DNA of 64,000 bases, taken from the NCBI GenBank assembly GCA_964030785.1, contig OZ034979.1, positions 36,816,484 through 36,880,483 on the forward strand. The letters are read 5' to 3'. The notes beneath the pieces are model-generated. The model was not told where the DNA came from and searched no databases. It worked only from the letters and a program-made list of their open reading frames with translations. Origin of the DNA: Siderastrea siderea. Lineage: Eukaryota; Cnidaria; Anthozoa; Scleractinia; Rhizangiidae. The position numbers were made by a program, and so were the translations under genes. Shown in pieces: positions 37,201-44,396 of this stretch. Each line of letters starts with the position of its first letter. Position 1 is the stretch's first letter.

Positions 37201-38300
37201 CAATGGGCACAGACGTAACTGGATCCGAAAAAGCCTGGCAAACGGGTAATGACATCATAATGGCCTTGGTGGTGCAACAGGATTAATTGTTTGTCTTGAA
37301 GGGGACCAAAGGTCGTGATGTGATAAGATCGCTGAGCATCCACCAACAGGATCTGGTGACCGGTCAGGGAAGGAGCGGTACTGAATTGGGTCAAGGCATC
37401 ATAGCCACAAGGGCCGAGGGGCACCTTGGCTTCGTGATGCAGGTTCAGAGCTAGGGTTCTCTGCAGAGGTCTTCCTTGTCGAATGGCTTTCTCTTTTGGG
37501 TGCTGGTCCACTCTGGCTTTGGCGACGACCAGGGCTCTGGCGCAACAGAGTTCATCGTCATTGGTAATTCTGATGACGCTTCGTTTCTGTTGCGTTAACA
37601 TGGTCATGGTGGGGTGGCCAGGTTTGCCACGACGCGGTTTGCCGGTTCCCTGAGGGGCATGATGGACTTGAGTAATGGATACTTGAAAGGAATCGTCCAT
37701 TTCAAATTGTTCGTTGCTATTCAAGGCTTGTGCTAAACGGTGGAACAAGGCCTCGACACGGTCCCCGCCTTGACGCCATTCTCCTGCTCGTAATCCCCAA
37801 CCCTGAAAATTATTATGGAGTCTGTTGGAGGCGATAGTGAAGTAGAGGCGATCTTGATCGTGGAGGGCAGGTGTGGTGGTTGTGGTCAGCACTTGATTCA
37901 CCGCACGACGTAATCTCTCTTGGAGAGCTTGAGTAATGTTCTGATTGGGAATGAAATTCCCCCTTTGGCGTAACTGGGTATTGAAATGACGTTCACGCAC
38001 TCCCAGACGGTTGCTCAAACGGTCGACATAGGGCTGGAGTTCAAACTCGAAGACACCCTCCGTATTGGCATCCAAACCTCCACCAGTTTGTTGAAGGAGA
38101 TGTGTTTGAAAGGCACGTTGCCGTTCGAAGCGATCCAACGCCTCTTCACAAATGTCATCACTGTCCACCATCTCATCAGGGGAATTTGCTGTCGTCTCTT
38201 CTTCTGGCTCTGAATCGGACATCTCCAGGCCTAACAATTGTAAGGTCTCTTGGCGGCTGAGGCCACTGGGCCCCGCTTCCTCCTCTTGGCGAGAGGACAT
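34194..38300 (-). CDS. pPolB: Protein-primed DNA polymerase B, interrupted by one in-frame TAA
   Basis: This replicates the element DNA from a protein primer at the TIR ends. From the ATG at 38300, 543 codons run to a TAA at 36669-36671. The same frame then stays open for about 824 more codons to 34194. The first part has an N-terminal region of unknown function, several paired-Cys zinc-like motifs (about residues 365-495) and the ExoI motif FFDIEAMQ just before the stop. The second part, numbered from codon 36650, has ExoII NFQGYDGY (43-50), ExoIII YCKSD (166-170), and an inserted endonuclease-like segment (GFDA...EFHGCFWHGC, 271-290). Palm motif A is DVTSLYP (391-397), motif B is LNSMWGKFGQR (581-591) and motif C is YYDTDS (674-679). 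The stop separates ExoI from the rest, so this copy is probably replication-defective unless the codon is read through. A TATA box lies 35 bases upstream. Confidence 0.93.
36669..36671 (-). other. Premature in-frame TAA inside PolB
   Basis: Codon context on the minus strand is GAA TAA CAC, six codons after the ExoI motif. Both sides continue the same reading frame without an indel, so a single substitution is the simplest cause. Confidence 0.9.
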
Positions 38301-38334
38301 GATCAGATGAAACTTGGTGGTGGCCGGTGCTCGG

Positions 38335-38342
38335 TTTTTATA
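38335..38342 (-). promoter_or_regulatory. TATA box of PolB
   Basis: TATAAAAA on the minus strand, 35 bases before the PolB ATG. Confidence 0.65.
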
Positions 38343-38384
38343 GGGATTAAAGTCATTCCTCGCAAAGTATTGTGGGGCAACGAG

Positions 38385-38441
38385 GGTGGGGGGACCCCCC
38401 TCCCCCCTCTCTAGTTAGGGTCCATGGTGCATCACGGGAAC
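38385..38441 (+). promoter_or_regulatory. G/C-tract palindrome element, copy 1
   Basis: Contains GGGGGGACCCCCC followed by a C-run, TAG and CCATGGTGCAT. The same series occurs on the opposite strand at 53559-53608. Both lie between divergent genes. Probable shared upstream control element (or origin); see findings. Confidence 0.55.
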
Positions 38442-38452
38442 GAATGAGAGAC

Positions 38453-38459
38453 TATAAAA
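38453..38459 (+). promoter_or_regulatory. TATA box of the 38.5-kb plus-strand genes
   Basis: TATAAAA, 32 bases before the ATG at 38491. Confidence 0.65.
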
Positions 38460-38490
38460 CAGATCGACCGTCGAGGTGAGTCAACTCAAA

Positions 38491-38901
38491 ATGGACTCTG
38501 GTCATGAGAAGCTGCTGGAAGCATTTGAAGAATTTGAAGTAGATGTAGAAGTGGAAGAGATCTTGGGGAAAGTCAAGAGGGAGTTGCTGTTGGAGGACGA
38601 AAGCATTCGTGAGTTTGCAAAAAGGTTAAAGGAACTGGAACCCGAAAAAGTAGAGGCCCAGAGAAGACGAGCAGAACAGGCGGTTCCTTTTCATCAATAT
38701 TGCTACCCCCAATTGACCTGCGATTGGTTCATCGAGGGTCTCGACTATTGTTGCGACTACTGGCGGTACCAGTTTAAACGGCCAGCCACACCTCCCCCAG
38801 CACCGCCACCATCGCCCCATGTCTGCCGGAAACGAGGGCCACCGTCGCAGCCACCGTCGCAGACCCCCAGTGAACTACCAACAAAACAACGACGACTATG
38901 A
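38491..38901 (+). CDS. Unknown acidic/Pro-rich accessory protein
   Basis: 136 residues from the first ATG after the TATA box. The N-terminal two-fifths is acidic and helical, with heptad-like EEFEVDVEVEEIL and ESIREFAKRLKELE. The middle is aromatic/Cys-rich (FHQYCYPQLTCDWF, DYCCDYWRYQF). The C-terminus is a Pro/Ser tail (PPPAPPPSPH) ending in basic KQRRL. The last 83 bases overlap the next gene in another frame. It shares an upstream G-tract/TATA arrangement with the gene at 52920-53462. No family recognised; a regulatory or host-interaction role is only a guess from its position opposite PolB. Confidence 0.55.
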   Translation: MDSGHEKLLEAFEEFEVDVEVEEILGKVKRELLLEDESIREFAKRLKELEPEKVEAQRRRAEQAVPFHQYCYPQLTCDWFIEGLDYCCDYWRYQFKRPATPPPAPPPSPHVCRKRGPPSQPPSQTPSELPTKQRRL

Positions 38902-39946
38902 ACCCCACGACGACCCCGACGACGATGACTATGACCCCCACGACGACGACGACGACGACGACCCCCACGACGACCCCGACGACGACGACGACGACGACGT
39001 TGACCCCCACGACGACGACGACGAGGACTACGAACTGCCCAACCTTGAGAGTAAACAACTGCAGCAACTGACCGCTCAAGCGAGGTACCGGGCCAGGCAT
39101 CCCGACCGAGTAGCCGCCACTCAACAACGGTTTCTGGCGAAACGTCAGAGCAAGGTACTCCGAATGAGGGCCAAATGTAAACGGTACCGGGCCAAAAACC
39201 CAGACAGCGGAAAAAAGTACCGAGAAAACAATCGAGAGTTCATCGCGCTGTCCAAGCAGTGTTACCGGGAAAAACGTCGTAAACAGGTGGCGGCGGCCTG
39301 CAAGCGCTACAGGGCAAGGTATCCAGAGCGCGTGGCGGAGGCCCACAAGCGTTACCGGGAAAGGAATCGAGACCGCTTGCTGGAGTACGAGAAGCGCTAC
39401 CGGGAAAAACATCGAGCCCAGGTGACGGAGAGGCAAAAGCGCTACCGGGAAAACCATCGGGAACAGCGTTTGGCGTATGAGCAACAATATCGGGAGACCC
39501 ATCGAGAGCTGTTGAGGGAGAAAGAGACGTGTCGTCGAGCCCGCCTGGTGGAGAAAAAGAGAACTCGAGAGAAATTGGAGGCCTTAGGACCTTTGACACT
39601 AACCATCCCCCTGACGGATTGTTTGAAATCCATTCCTGTGACGGCGTATGTGAAAGCCTCTTGTGACTCGCTGGAATCTGTGGATACTAACGTACTGCCC
39701 ACGGAGAATGACTCTCATACTCTGCTTGATTTGGATTCGGGGACCATGCAAGTCGCGGAACCCCCTGACTGGGATCACCTTTCGTGTTTGCAGGACTTAT
39801 TGAAAGACATGTCACCCGATGATTGGCAGCAGGTCATGAACGATGTCGAGGACTTTGATGTGGAGGCATTGGTGCCCCCTGAAGACCTCGTTCATGACAT
39901 GTCACCCGACGAGGGCATTGATTTGATGTATGATTTAGTGTCTTAA
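38819..39946 (+). CDS. Asp-rich, KRYRE-repeat basic protein
   Basis: 375 residues, starting inside the previous ORF in the +1 frame. Residues about 25-72 are almost entirely Asp/His/Pro, from repeated GAC codons. Residues about 80-250 consist of 10 or more imperfect 13-17-residue repeats of the form KRYREKHR..V/L, strongly basic and probably helical. The C-terminal third is acidic and holds two copies of DMSPD(D/E) separated by about 40 residues. The combination of basic repeat block and acidic tail suggests a DNA- or RNA-binding regulator or packaging factor; this is inference. It could be reached by leaky scanning from the 38491 start or from its own transcript. No known domain. Confidence 0.65.
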   Translation: MSAGNEGHRRSHRRRPPVNYQQNNDDYEPHDDPDDDDYDPHDDDDDDDPHDDPDDDDDDDVDPHDDDDEDYELPNLESKQLQQLTAQARYRARHPDRVAATQQRFLAKRQSKVLRMRAKCKRYRAKNPDSGKKYRENNREFIALSKQCYREKRRKQVAAACKRYRARYPERVAEAHKRYRERNRDRLLEYEKRYREKHRAQVTERQKRYRENHREQRLAYEQQYRETHRELLREKETCRRARLVEKKRTREKLEALGPLTLTIPLTDCLKSIPVTAYVKASCDSLESVDTNVLPTENDSHTLLDLDSGTMQVAEPPDWDHLSCLQDLLKDMSPDDWQQVMNDVEDFDVEALVPPEDLVHDMSPDEGIDLMYDLVS

Positions 39947-40164
39947 CCCTCGTCTCAGTATTTGACAGAACATTGAACTTGACAACTCATGAATCAAATG
40001 AGACAAGTGACATTGTTTTTATTTTATCAGGATCATTTTGTCTACATCACAATGGGTTATGTCGGTCTCCAAATGTGGTTGATACTACATCTTTGTTTGA
40101 GACAGTACAACGAACCAATGAGACATTTTTCATTGTTTATTTTTACTCAACATGTCATTAAATT
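39947..40164. terminator. Convergent 3' region with poly(A) signals
   Basis: Lies between the stop of the plus-strand gene and the stop of the phospholipase gene. TTTATT (AATAAA on the minus strand) occurs at 40136-40141 and again near 40017-40022. The two are part of a diverged direct repeat around AATGAGACA..TTTCATTG. Confidence 0.55.
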
Positions 40165-40518
40165 TTACAATTTTAAACGTTTCTTGGTTTGCATGATTTT
40201 CTTGACCACCCGTTCCGTCTTGGTTTTCTTGCCGGGTAATCGATCAATGGCTTGGATCATCTTGGTATCGGCTTTCCATTTCTCTTGCAAATTCTTGGCA
40301 CGGCTGTAATCAATGTCGTGTTGTTTAGCAATCTGGTCCAAGCGATTGATCCCGGGATCCCCACGTTTTAGACGTTTGGCCAAATGCGTGCCAGGGCCCA
40401 TGTACTGATACCCAGGCCAATGAAATTCCTTCCCGGTCTTAGCAATCCATTTTTGGACATCCAAGGCCCCTCCTCGTTGGGTGCGTTTCCGTCCCCTTCT
40501 CCTCCTCTTGGTGGGCAT
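40165..40518 (-). CDS. PLA2: Parvovirus-type phospholipase A2
   Basis: 117 residues. A basic leader (RRRRGRKR, then QRGG at 14-17) precedes a PLA2 domain with the calcium-loop YMGPGT (39-44) and the catalytic HDIDY (68-72). It resembles the capsid-borne PLA2 of parvovirus VP1, whose known role is opening the endosomal membrane during entry, and Polintons/adintoviruses are known to carry such genes. The tail is Lys/Arg-rich. The ATG lies 3 bases after the stop of the upstream gene (40522-41172). The QRGG leader is shared with other small proteins here and looks like a maturation-protease site. Confidence 0.85.
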   Translation of the reverse strand: MPTKRRRRGRKRTQRGGALDVQKWIAKTGKEFHWPGYQYMGPGTHLAKRLKRGDPGINRLDQIAKQHDIDYSRAKNLQEKWKADTKMIQAIDRLPGKKTKTERVVKKIMQTKKRLKL

Positions 40519-40521
40519 GTT

Positions 40522-41172
40522 TTAGTCACTGTCGTCGTAATCCAATCGACGTCGTAACTTTTTGCCTTTGGCCCAATCTTCCCAACCGGGTAAAGGCTTC
40601 AATCGTTCCACTTCTCGGGCGGGTCCTTTGCCTTTGCCTTTCGCGAAACCACTTTCGGCTAAATGCTTTTCCCAAGTCTTGCGTCGTTCTCGCACGGCTT
40701 CTAAACGCGATTGTAGATCCCCTCGACTGGTGGATGGGCTCCCTTTCTTGACAATGGGAATCTTACTGGTGGTGGCTGCTCCTTTGCCTTTCTTGGTTGC
40801 AGGGGTAATGGGAGGTTTGGGGGTCGACGGGCTGCCTTTTATCATGCGCTTCAACCATTGTTCCACGGGTCCCGTCACCAAATCCCCGGCTTCTTCCTCG
40901 CCTTCTTCACCTGGCGGTCCACCCGGTGCCCCAACCCCCACCCCACCAGGAAATTGACGAATGCGTTTGGTTAACTTGGTCAATTCTTGACTCAACGGTT
41001 TGGTTTGAGCATTGACCAAGGCTGGGGGTAATTGGGGATTGGCTAACAAGACATGTTTTTTGGCGGCGAGCGTTGCGGCTTTGTTCAACAAGGCATTTTC
41101 GGTGAGTTCTCCTTTGTAATATTGAATGAGTTGTTCCAAGTCCTTATGGGGAATCATGTAGACCTCGTCCAT
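40522..41172 (-). CDS. Unknown Polinton protein (MDEVYMIPHKDLE...)
   Basis: 216 residues from the first ATG. An upstream GTG extension is less likely, because a TATA-like CATAAATA lies at about 41221-41228, 50 bases before this ATG. The N-terminal 60 residues are a compact helical unit (IPHKDLEQLIQYY, ENALLNKAATLAAKKH). The middle is Gly/Pro/Glu-rich, then Lys/Ser/Pro-rich. The C-terminus has WEDWAKGKKLRRRLDYDD. I recall similar N-termini in uncharacterised Polinton-encoded proteins. Its location among virion genes suggests a minor virion or core protein (inference). Confidence 0.6.
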   Translation of the reverse strand: MDEVYMIPHKDLEQLIQYYKGELTENALLNKAATLAAKKHVLLANPQLPPALVNAQTKPLSQELTKLTKRIRQFPGGVGVGAPGGPPGEEGEEEAGDLVTGPVEQWLKRMIKGSPSTPKPPITPATKKGKGAATTSKIPIVKKGSPSTSRGDLQSRLEAVRERRKTWEKHLAESGFAKGKGKGPAREVERLKPLPGWEDWAKGKKLRRRLDYDDSD

Positions 41173-41261
41173 GGTCGGGGCAAAGGTCTTCCAATGCACG
41201 ACAGCTTTCACAACAGGTGATATTTATGCTTCCAATAAGAGTCTTTCCATGTCTTGACACG

Positions 41262-41579
41262 TTAACGAACACATTGACATAACACCTCGTGAAGTCCTTG
41301 AAACAACCCGCGTCCTTTTTGTTGAACTAACCACTGACGACGTTTTTTGACGGAATGTCGACGACGTCCCAAATCACGTAGTACCTTTTTATAGGGTTGA
41401 AGTTTGGCCAGCATGGGTGGGGTGACAGGAATCTTGTTTTTTAAGAAGTTCAAGACCAGTTCACTCACAGCATTGATTTGATCGGCATTGGCATGTTGTA
41501 ACAACTCTTGACGTTTGGAACCATTGGCTTCTTGTAACATGGACCGTAAAAACGGTAATTGACGTCGAAGACGTTGCAT
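41262..41579 (-). CDS. Small basic Polinton protein (LPFLRSML...)
   Basis: 105 residues. The pattern is LPFLRSML...RQELLQHANADQINAVSELVLNFLKNK, then a basic stretch RRRHSVKKRR, then QKGRG near the C-terminus. I recall this layout in a small protein common in Polinton/adintovirus-like elements. Its function is unknown to me. QKGR-G fits the second adenain cleavage consensus. A TATA-like CGTATAAAAC lies at about 41628-41636. Confidence 0.65.
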   Translation of the reverse strand: MQRLRRQLPFLRSMLQEANGSKRQELLQHANADQINAVSELVLNFLKNKIPVTPPMLAKLQPYKKVLRDLGRRRHSVKKRRQWLVQQKGRGLFQGLHEVLCQCVR

Positions 41580-41582
41580 CCT

Positions 41583-41750
41583 TTATCGGTGACGACGACG
41601 ATACCGTTGGTTGGCTTTTTTAATCGTGCGTTTTATACGTTTATCCGTTTCCAAGGCCACGGCTTTCCCCAATCCTACCATGGCGGGGACCAATAGATTT
41701 AAAAAACCGCCTCGTTGACGACATCGTCGTAATCTTCTCCTCCTCACCAT
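41583..41750 (-). CDS. Very small basic pX/mu-like protein (55 aa)
   Basis: 55 residues: MVRRRRLRRCRQRGG, then a hydrophobic VPAMVGLGKAVAL, then an Arg/Lys-rich tail. It is clearly related in layout to the 63-residue protein at 46992-47183 (RRQRGG, then L..L..VPA-M..GKA.AL). Its start overlaps the stop of the upstream gene by 7 bases. The arrangement of a basic leader, GG cleavage-like site and short hydrophobic stretch recalls adenovirus pX/mu or other minor core proteins. This is an analogy, not a demonstrated homology. A TATA-like CTATAAAG is about 60 bases upstream. Confidence 0.6.
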   Translation of the reverse strand: MVRRRRLRRCRQRGGFLNLLVPAMVGLGKAVALETDKRIKRTIKKANQRYRRRHR

Positions 41751-42070
41751 GGACGGTTCATCAATACACGTTGCAGGGCTTTGTTTTGTTTGATCACGTC
41801 TCGCGACTCTTTATAGCCTTGACGGGTATTGCGTTTGAAATCTTGCCACCAACCCCCACCTCGTTGTCGGTAATGTTGTACATTATCGGTAATGCCTTTC
41901 AAGGCTTGACCGCCTAATTTGCCTAAAGCGAGTCCAAACCCAGGTGCTGGACCTGATAGAAACATACTCATGCCATGGGCAATTTTATCCACCAAACGGG
42001 GTTTGTGACGCATTAAAGCCCCTCCTCTTTGTTTCCTTTTTCTGCGTCGTCGTCGTCGTTGGACGGCCAT
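41744..42070 (-). CDS. Small basic virion-type protein with two QRGG sites
   Basis: 108 residues. Leader MAVQRRRRRRKRKQRGGAL (QRGG at 14-17), then a Gly/Ala-rich amphipathic segment (AHGMSMFLSGPAPGFGLALG), a second QRGGG (69-73), and a basic helical C-terminus ending in NRPW. It overlaps the 3' end of the upstream 2TM gene by 58 bases. Two possible maturation cleavages and an amphipathic centre make a protein VI-like membrane-active or cement role conceivable; this is inference only. Confidence 0.6.
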   Translation of the reverse strand: MAVQRRRRRRKRKQRGGALMRHKPRLVDKIAHGMSMFLSGPAPGFGLALGKLGGQALKGITDNVQHYRQRGGGWWQDFKRNTRQGYKESRDVIKQNKALQRVLMNRPW

Positions 42071-42675
42071 GGTTCTAAGAGTGTGGGACTGGGAGGGAGT
42101 GGCTTTTTATCGATCCAATAATCTTTGGGTCTCAAGGGACGAGGACATCCGTCCACATAGCATAGGGCTTCCACGGGTTGGTACACAAAATGATGGTAGT
42201 AATCTTGCACACATCGTTTGGGTAACGGAGGGGTGAAATCCACAATGGTATCATCCAAGGTTTGCATCTTGATTAAAAACCGTTCCAGATCCTCTAAGGG
42301 AACACCACGCACATGGGTTTTCAATTCGGTCAAGGCTTTGGCATAGGTGGTAAACGCAAATCGACTCATGGTCACTTTAAATCGGTATTGTTTAAAATCG
42401 TTCCATCCTTTGACCACGGTGCCCACCGCCGCCAAACAGGCTACCAACGTACTGTTTTCCAAAAGGGGTCCGGCAATCATGCCGGCAGCCATCAGGAGTA
42501 ATGCCATGCCATTGAACAAGGCATTGATCCACTTGTAATGATTCAACATTTTTCGATAACACCACCATTGTTGATGATAAAAGGCATACAAGGAATCCAT
42601 GCGCTGTAATAATTCCGGTGGGAATTGAATACCATGCTGTTTCGATCCATTCAATAACGACACGACGGTTTTCAT
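42013..42675 (-). CDS. Two-transmembrane protein (SLATT-like layout)
   Basis: 220 residues from the ATG at 42675, which follows the upstream stop as TGAGGATG. About 50 N-terminal residues (YAFYHQQWWCYRKM) precede two hydrophobic helices, NGMALLLMAAGMIAG (about 57-73) and TLVACLAAVGTVV (about 77-90). A basic/aromatic helical region follows (FKQYRFKVTMSRFAF), then an acidic tail. Two helices with a tight turn after an N-terminal helix, followed by a soluble helical region, is the layout of SLATT-type 2TM proteins, but no catalytic partner is fused. It may be a viroporin-like or inner-membrane protein. A TATAAA lies at 42729-42734. Confidence 0.6.
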   Translation of the reverse strand: MKTVVSLLNGSKQHGIQFPPELLQRMDSLYAFYHQQWWCYRKMLNHYKWINALFNGMALLLMAAGMIAGPLLENSTLVACLAAVGTVVKGWNDFKQYRFKVTMSRFAFTTYAKALTELKTHVRGVPLEDLERFLIKMQTLDDTIVDFTPPLPKRCVQDYYHHFVYQPVEALCYVDGCPRPLRPKDYWIDKKPLPPSPTLLEPWPSNDDDDAEKGNKEEGL

Positions 42676-42677
42676 CC

Positions 42678-43571
42678 TCACGGCGAAACGCGGGACGAAG
42701 ACGTTTGTACGCTCGGTGCTCCTCCCTGTTTATAACTGGTCACAATGCTATTGGTCATGGTGACATTGGCAATTTCACGTCCTTGGGCTAATTGTTCTTG
42801 ATCTTGTAACATCATCCGTAAACGTCGTTGTAAATCCGCTTGACGCAAGGTACGAGGGGGTGGACTCCCAGACGTCCAAGATCCTCGAGGGGTGGCTGGA
42901 TTGGAGGCAGGTGTCAAAGGTGAACCGGGGAAAAGTCGTCGTCGTCGTCCGCGTCGTCCACCACGTCGTCCACCACGACGGCCACCACCACCACCACCTC
43001 CACCTCCTCCACCTCCACCTCCACCTCCTCCACCAGCACCACCAGCACCACCTCCACCACCACCAGCACCACCACCAGCACCTCCTCCACCAGCACCACC
43101 AGCACCACCTCCACCACCAGCACCACCACCAGCACCCCCAGCACCACCACGCCCACCACTACCACCACGCCCACCACCACCACCACCACGTCCATTACCT
43201 CCTGCACCCGCTGCTGTCCGGCCACTTGGTGCTGTTCGCCAACCAGGTGGACTTCTCGGGGACTCCGGGGTGGTCTGGGGGCTATGGAATGAGGGTGAAT
43301 GGGATGCTCGACTTCCTACCCCAGCGGGGGAAGAGGCCTGTGCAGGGGGCGCACCATCTCCACCGACAGGGGGGAGGGACTGCATAAACTCATAGAGGGG
43401 ATCAGGGTGCATTTCCTCCATGGCGACGTCGAGAAGGCCTTGGTCTCCCGAGAAATACAAATCTTGCCAGGCCCTTGGGGACATTTGATTACTGGTGGTC
43501 GCCCCCACACCCGCAGGGGCCACGGTATCGTACGATTGCGGAGGTTGACGGTCATCATCATCATCGGCCAT
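42678..43571 (-). CDS. Gly-rich disordered protein
   Basis: 297 residues from MADDDDDRQPP. This start is chosen because a TATAAA lies at 43609-43614; a longer frame to 43766 would begin upstream of it. The N-terminal third is acidic/Pro-rich with PRAWQDLYFSGDQ and DPLYEFMQSLPP. Residues about 125-210 are nearly pure Gly/Ala with RGG clusters, made by a (GGT/GGA)-type repeat that reads as CCA/CCT repeats on the plus strand (42960-43200). An Arg-rich patch (RRGGRRGRRRR) leads to a helical C-terminus (QADLQRRLRMMLQDQ) with KQGGA near the end. RGG/Arg regions suggest nucleic-acid binding or condensation. No homologue recognised. Confidence 0.65.
   Translation of the reverse strand: MADDDDDRQPPQSYDTVAPAGVGATTSNQMSPRAWQDLYFSGDQGLLDVAMEEMHPDPLYEFMQSLPPVGGDGAPPAQASSPAGVGSRASHSPSFHSPQTTPESPRSPPGWRTAPSGRTAAGAGGNGRGGGGGGRGGSGGRGGAGGAGGGAGGGGGAGGAGGGGAGGGAGGGGGGAGGAGGGGGGGGGGGGGGGGGGRRGGRRGGRRGRRRRLFPGSPLTPASNPATPRGSWTSGSPPPRTLRQADLQRRLRMMLQDQEQLAQGREIANVTMTNSIVTSYKQGGAPSVQTSSSRVSP
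42960..43200. repeat. CCA/CCT trinucleotide repeat coding poly-Gly
   Basis: Imperfect trinucleotide array. All frames stay open, giving Pro- or His-rich frames on the plus strand and a Val-rich minus frame, none of which I consider genes. Confidence 0.85.
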
Positions 43572-43608
43572 GGTCGCTCTCTCTTTTTTTTCCTGTTCCA
43601 AGGGTGCC

Positions 43609-43614
43609 TTTATA
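43609..43614 (-). promoter_or_regulatory. TATA box of the Gly-rich gene
   Basis: TATAAA 38 bases before the ATG at 43571, overlapping the end of the ATPase gene. Confidence 0.6.
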
Positions 43615-44263
43615 GTCGTTTTTGATAGGTGCGAGTCCATCCTTCGTCTTTTAACAGGTGACTCAACAACCGTTGTTGATCGGAGGAGGCGGGATGTAAA
43701 TCCAAGACCAAATACCCATACGGTCGTGTGGTGGCTTGATGAAACGTCTCCAACGTGTCTTTCCAAGTGGTCGGAAACGATTGAAGCATGACGTTGCGTA
43801 CCCCTAATTGATCTCGGGGGTTCTTGAACGCCACGATGTAATGGGCATTGCGGGAAATACTTTTAGCATAGCGACCCACGGGAAACATGTCTTGGCACAA
43901 GTACAACACGGTCACCCCTTGATGATGTGAATGTTTGGTGAATAAATCCAACACGCGTTTATCGTGACTCCCTTCATCCATTAAATCATCCAAGACCAGG
44001 ACCCCATGTCCTTGAGGAAACCATTGGACCAACGCCTCATGATCGGGAATCCCTTCGTGAAACACCACCCCTTGATCTTGCATGCCTTGAAATCGATCTT
44101 GCCAGGCCCCATAACAATAATGCAGTTGGGTCGGTGGGGTTTCAAACAACTCCGGGTTGTCTACCAAGAGTTTTTCCGTAAACACGGTTTTGCCACATCC
44201 CGAAGGACCCACGACCAAGATAGAGGAGGGGGTATGAAAACGAAACGGTTTCCCCGTTTGCAT
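43610..44263 (-). CDS. ATP: FtsK/HerA-type genome-packaging ATPase
   Basis: 217 residues. Walker A GPSGCGKT (19-26) follows a beta strand (SILVVG). Walker B is VLVLDDL (87-93), followed by a conserved D-rich turn (DEGSHDKR) and a third motif (VTVLYLCQDMF) with the polar residue typical of A32/FtsK-HerA ATPases. Length matches Polinton and adintovirus ATPases, which pump the genome into the procapsid. Lies directly after the tRNA-like element, which its promoter overlaps. Confidence 0.92.
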   Translation of the reverse strand: MQTGKPFRFHTPSSILVVGPSGCGKTVFTEKLLVDNPELFETPPTQLHYCYGAWQDRFQGMQDQGVVFHEGIPDHEALVQWFPQGHGVLVLDDLMDEGSHDKRVLDLFTKHSHHQGVTVLYLCQDMFPVGRYAKSISRNAHYIVAFKNPRDQLGVRNVMLQSFPTTWKDTLETFHQATTRPYGYLVLDLHPASSDQQRLLSHLLKDEGWTRTYQKRL

Positions 44264-44282
44264 GATGACTAACTACCCTTAG

Positions 44283-44292
44283 AAAAAAAAAA
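44283..44292 (-). terminator. T10 run, Pol III-type terminator
   Basis: On the minus strand, ten T residues begin 14 bases after the tRNA-like 3' end. Runs of four or more T end Pol III transcripts. Confidence 0.6.
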
Positions 44293-44298
44293 GGCACC

Positions 44299-44306
44299 TT
44301 TTTATG
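44299..44306 (-). promoter_or_regulatory. TATA-like box of the ATPase gene
   Basis: CATAAAAA on the minus strand, about 36 bases before the ATPase ATG. It abuts the tRNA-like element. Confidence 0.5.
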
Positions 44307-44366
44307 GGAGTCGGTGGGACTCGAACCCACGCACGACTAAGGCTCTACCGACTGAGCTACGACCCC
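44307..44366 (-). ncRNA. tRNA-like RNA lacking an anticodon arm
   Basis: Read on the minus strand, the 5' GGGGTCG pairs with the 3' CGACTCC (7-bp acceptor with one G-U). Between them are TA, a 4-bp D stem (GCTC/GAGC) with an 8-nt loop AGTCGGTA, an 11-nt linker (CTTAGTCGTGC), then a 5-bp T stem (GTGGG/CCCAC) with a perfect T loop TTCGAGT. A-box TAGCTCAGTCGG and B-box GGTTCGAGTCC match the Pol III internal promoter. An ordinary tRNA has about 23 nt between the D and T stems. Here the whole anticodon arm is missing, so it cannot decode. It lies 29 bases after the protease stop and before a T10 run. Likely a Pol III transcript and/or an RNase P/RNase Z processing signal. The D arm looks like that of a lysine tRNA. 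Confidence 0.75.
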
Positions 44367-44390
44367 AACACCACTTTTTTTCCAACATAT

Positions 44391-44396
44391 TTTATT
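44391..44396 (-). terminator. Poly(A) signal overlapping the protease stop
   Basis: AATAAA on the minus strand shares a base with the TAA stop codon of the protease (44396-44398) and sits just upstream of the tRNA-like element. Confidence 0.5.

Noticed and set aside
38774..39502. Val-rich minus-strand frame of 242 codons
   Set aside because: Antisense of the GAC-repeat and KRYRE-repeat coding region; no ATG context or domain.
41173..41211. GTG-started extension of the 40522 gene
   Set aside because: Eukaryotic-type transcription with a TATA-like box at 41221 favours the first ATG at 41172.
42860..43395. Long Pro-rich and His-rich plus-strand frames
   Set aside because: Antisense shadows of the CCA/CCT trinucleotide repeat that codes the Gly-rich protein.
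43572..43766. N-terminal extension of the Gly-rich protein
   Set aside because: It would start upstream of the TATA box and overlaps the ATPase coding sequence.
44307..44366. Ordinary tRNA gene
   Set aside because: No anticodon arm; only 11 nt between the D and T stems.
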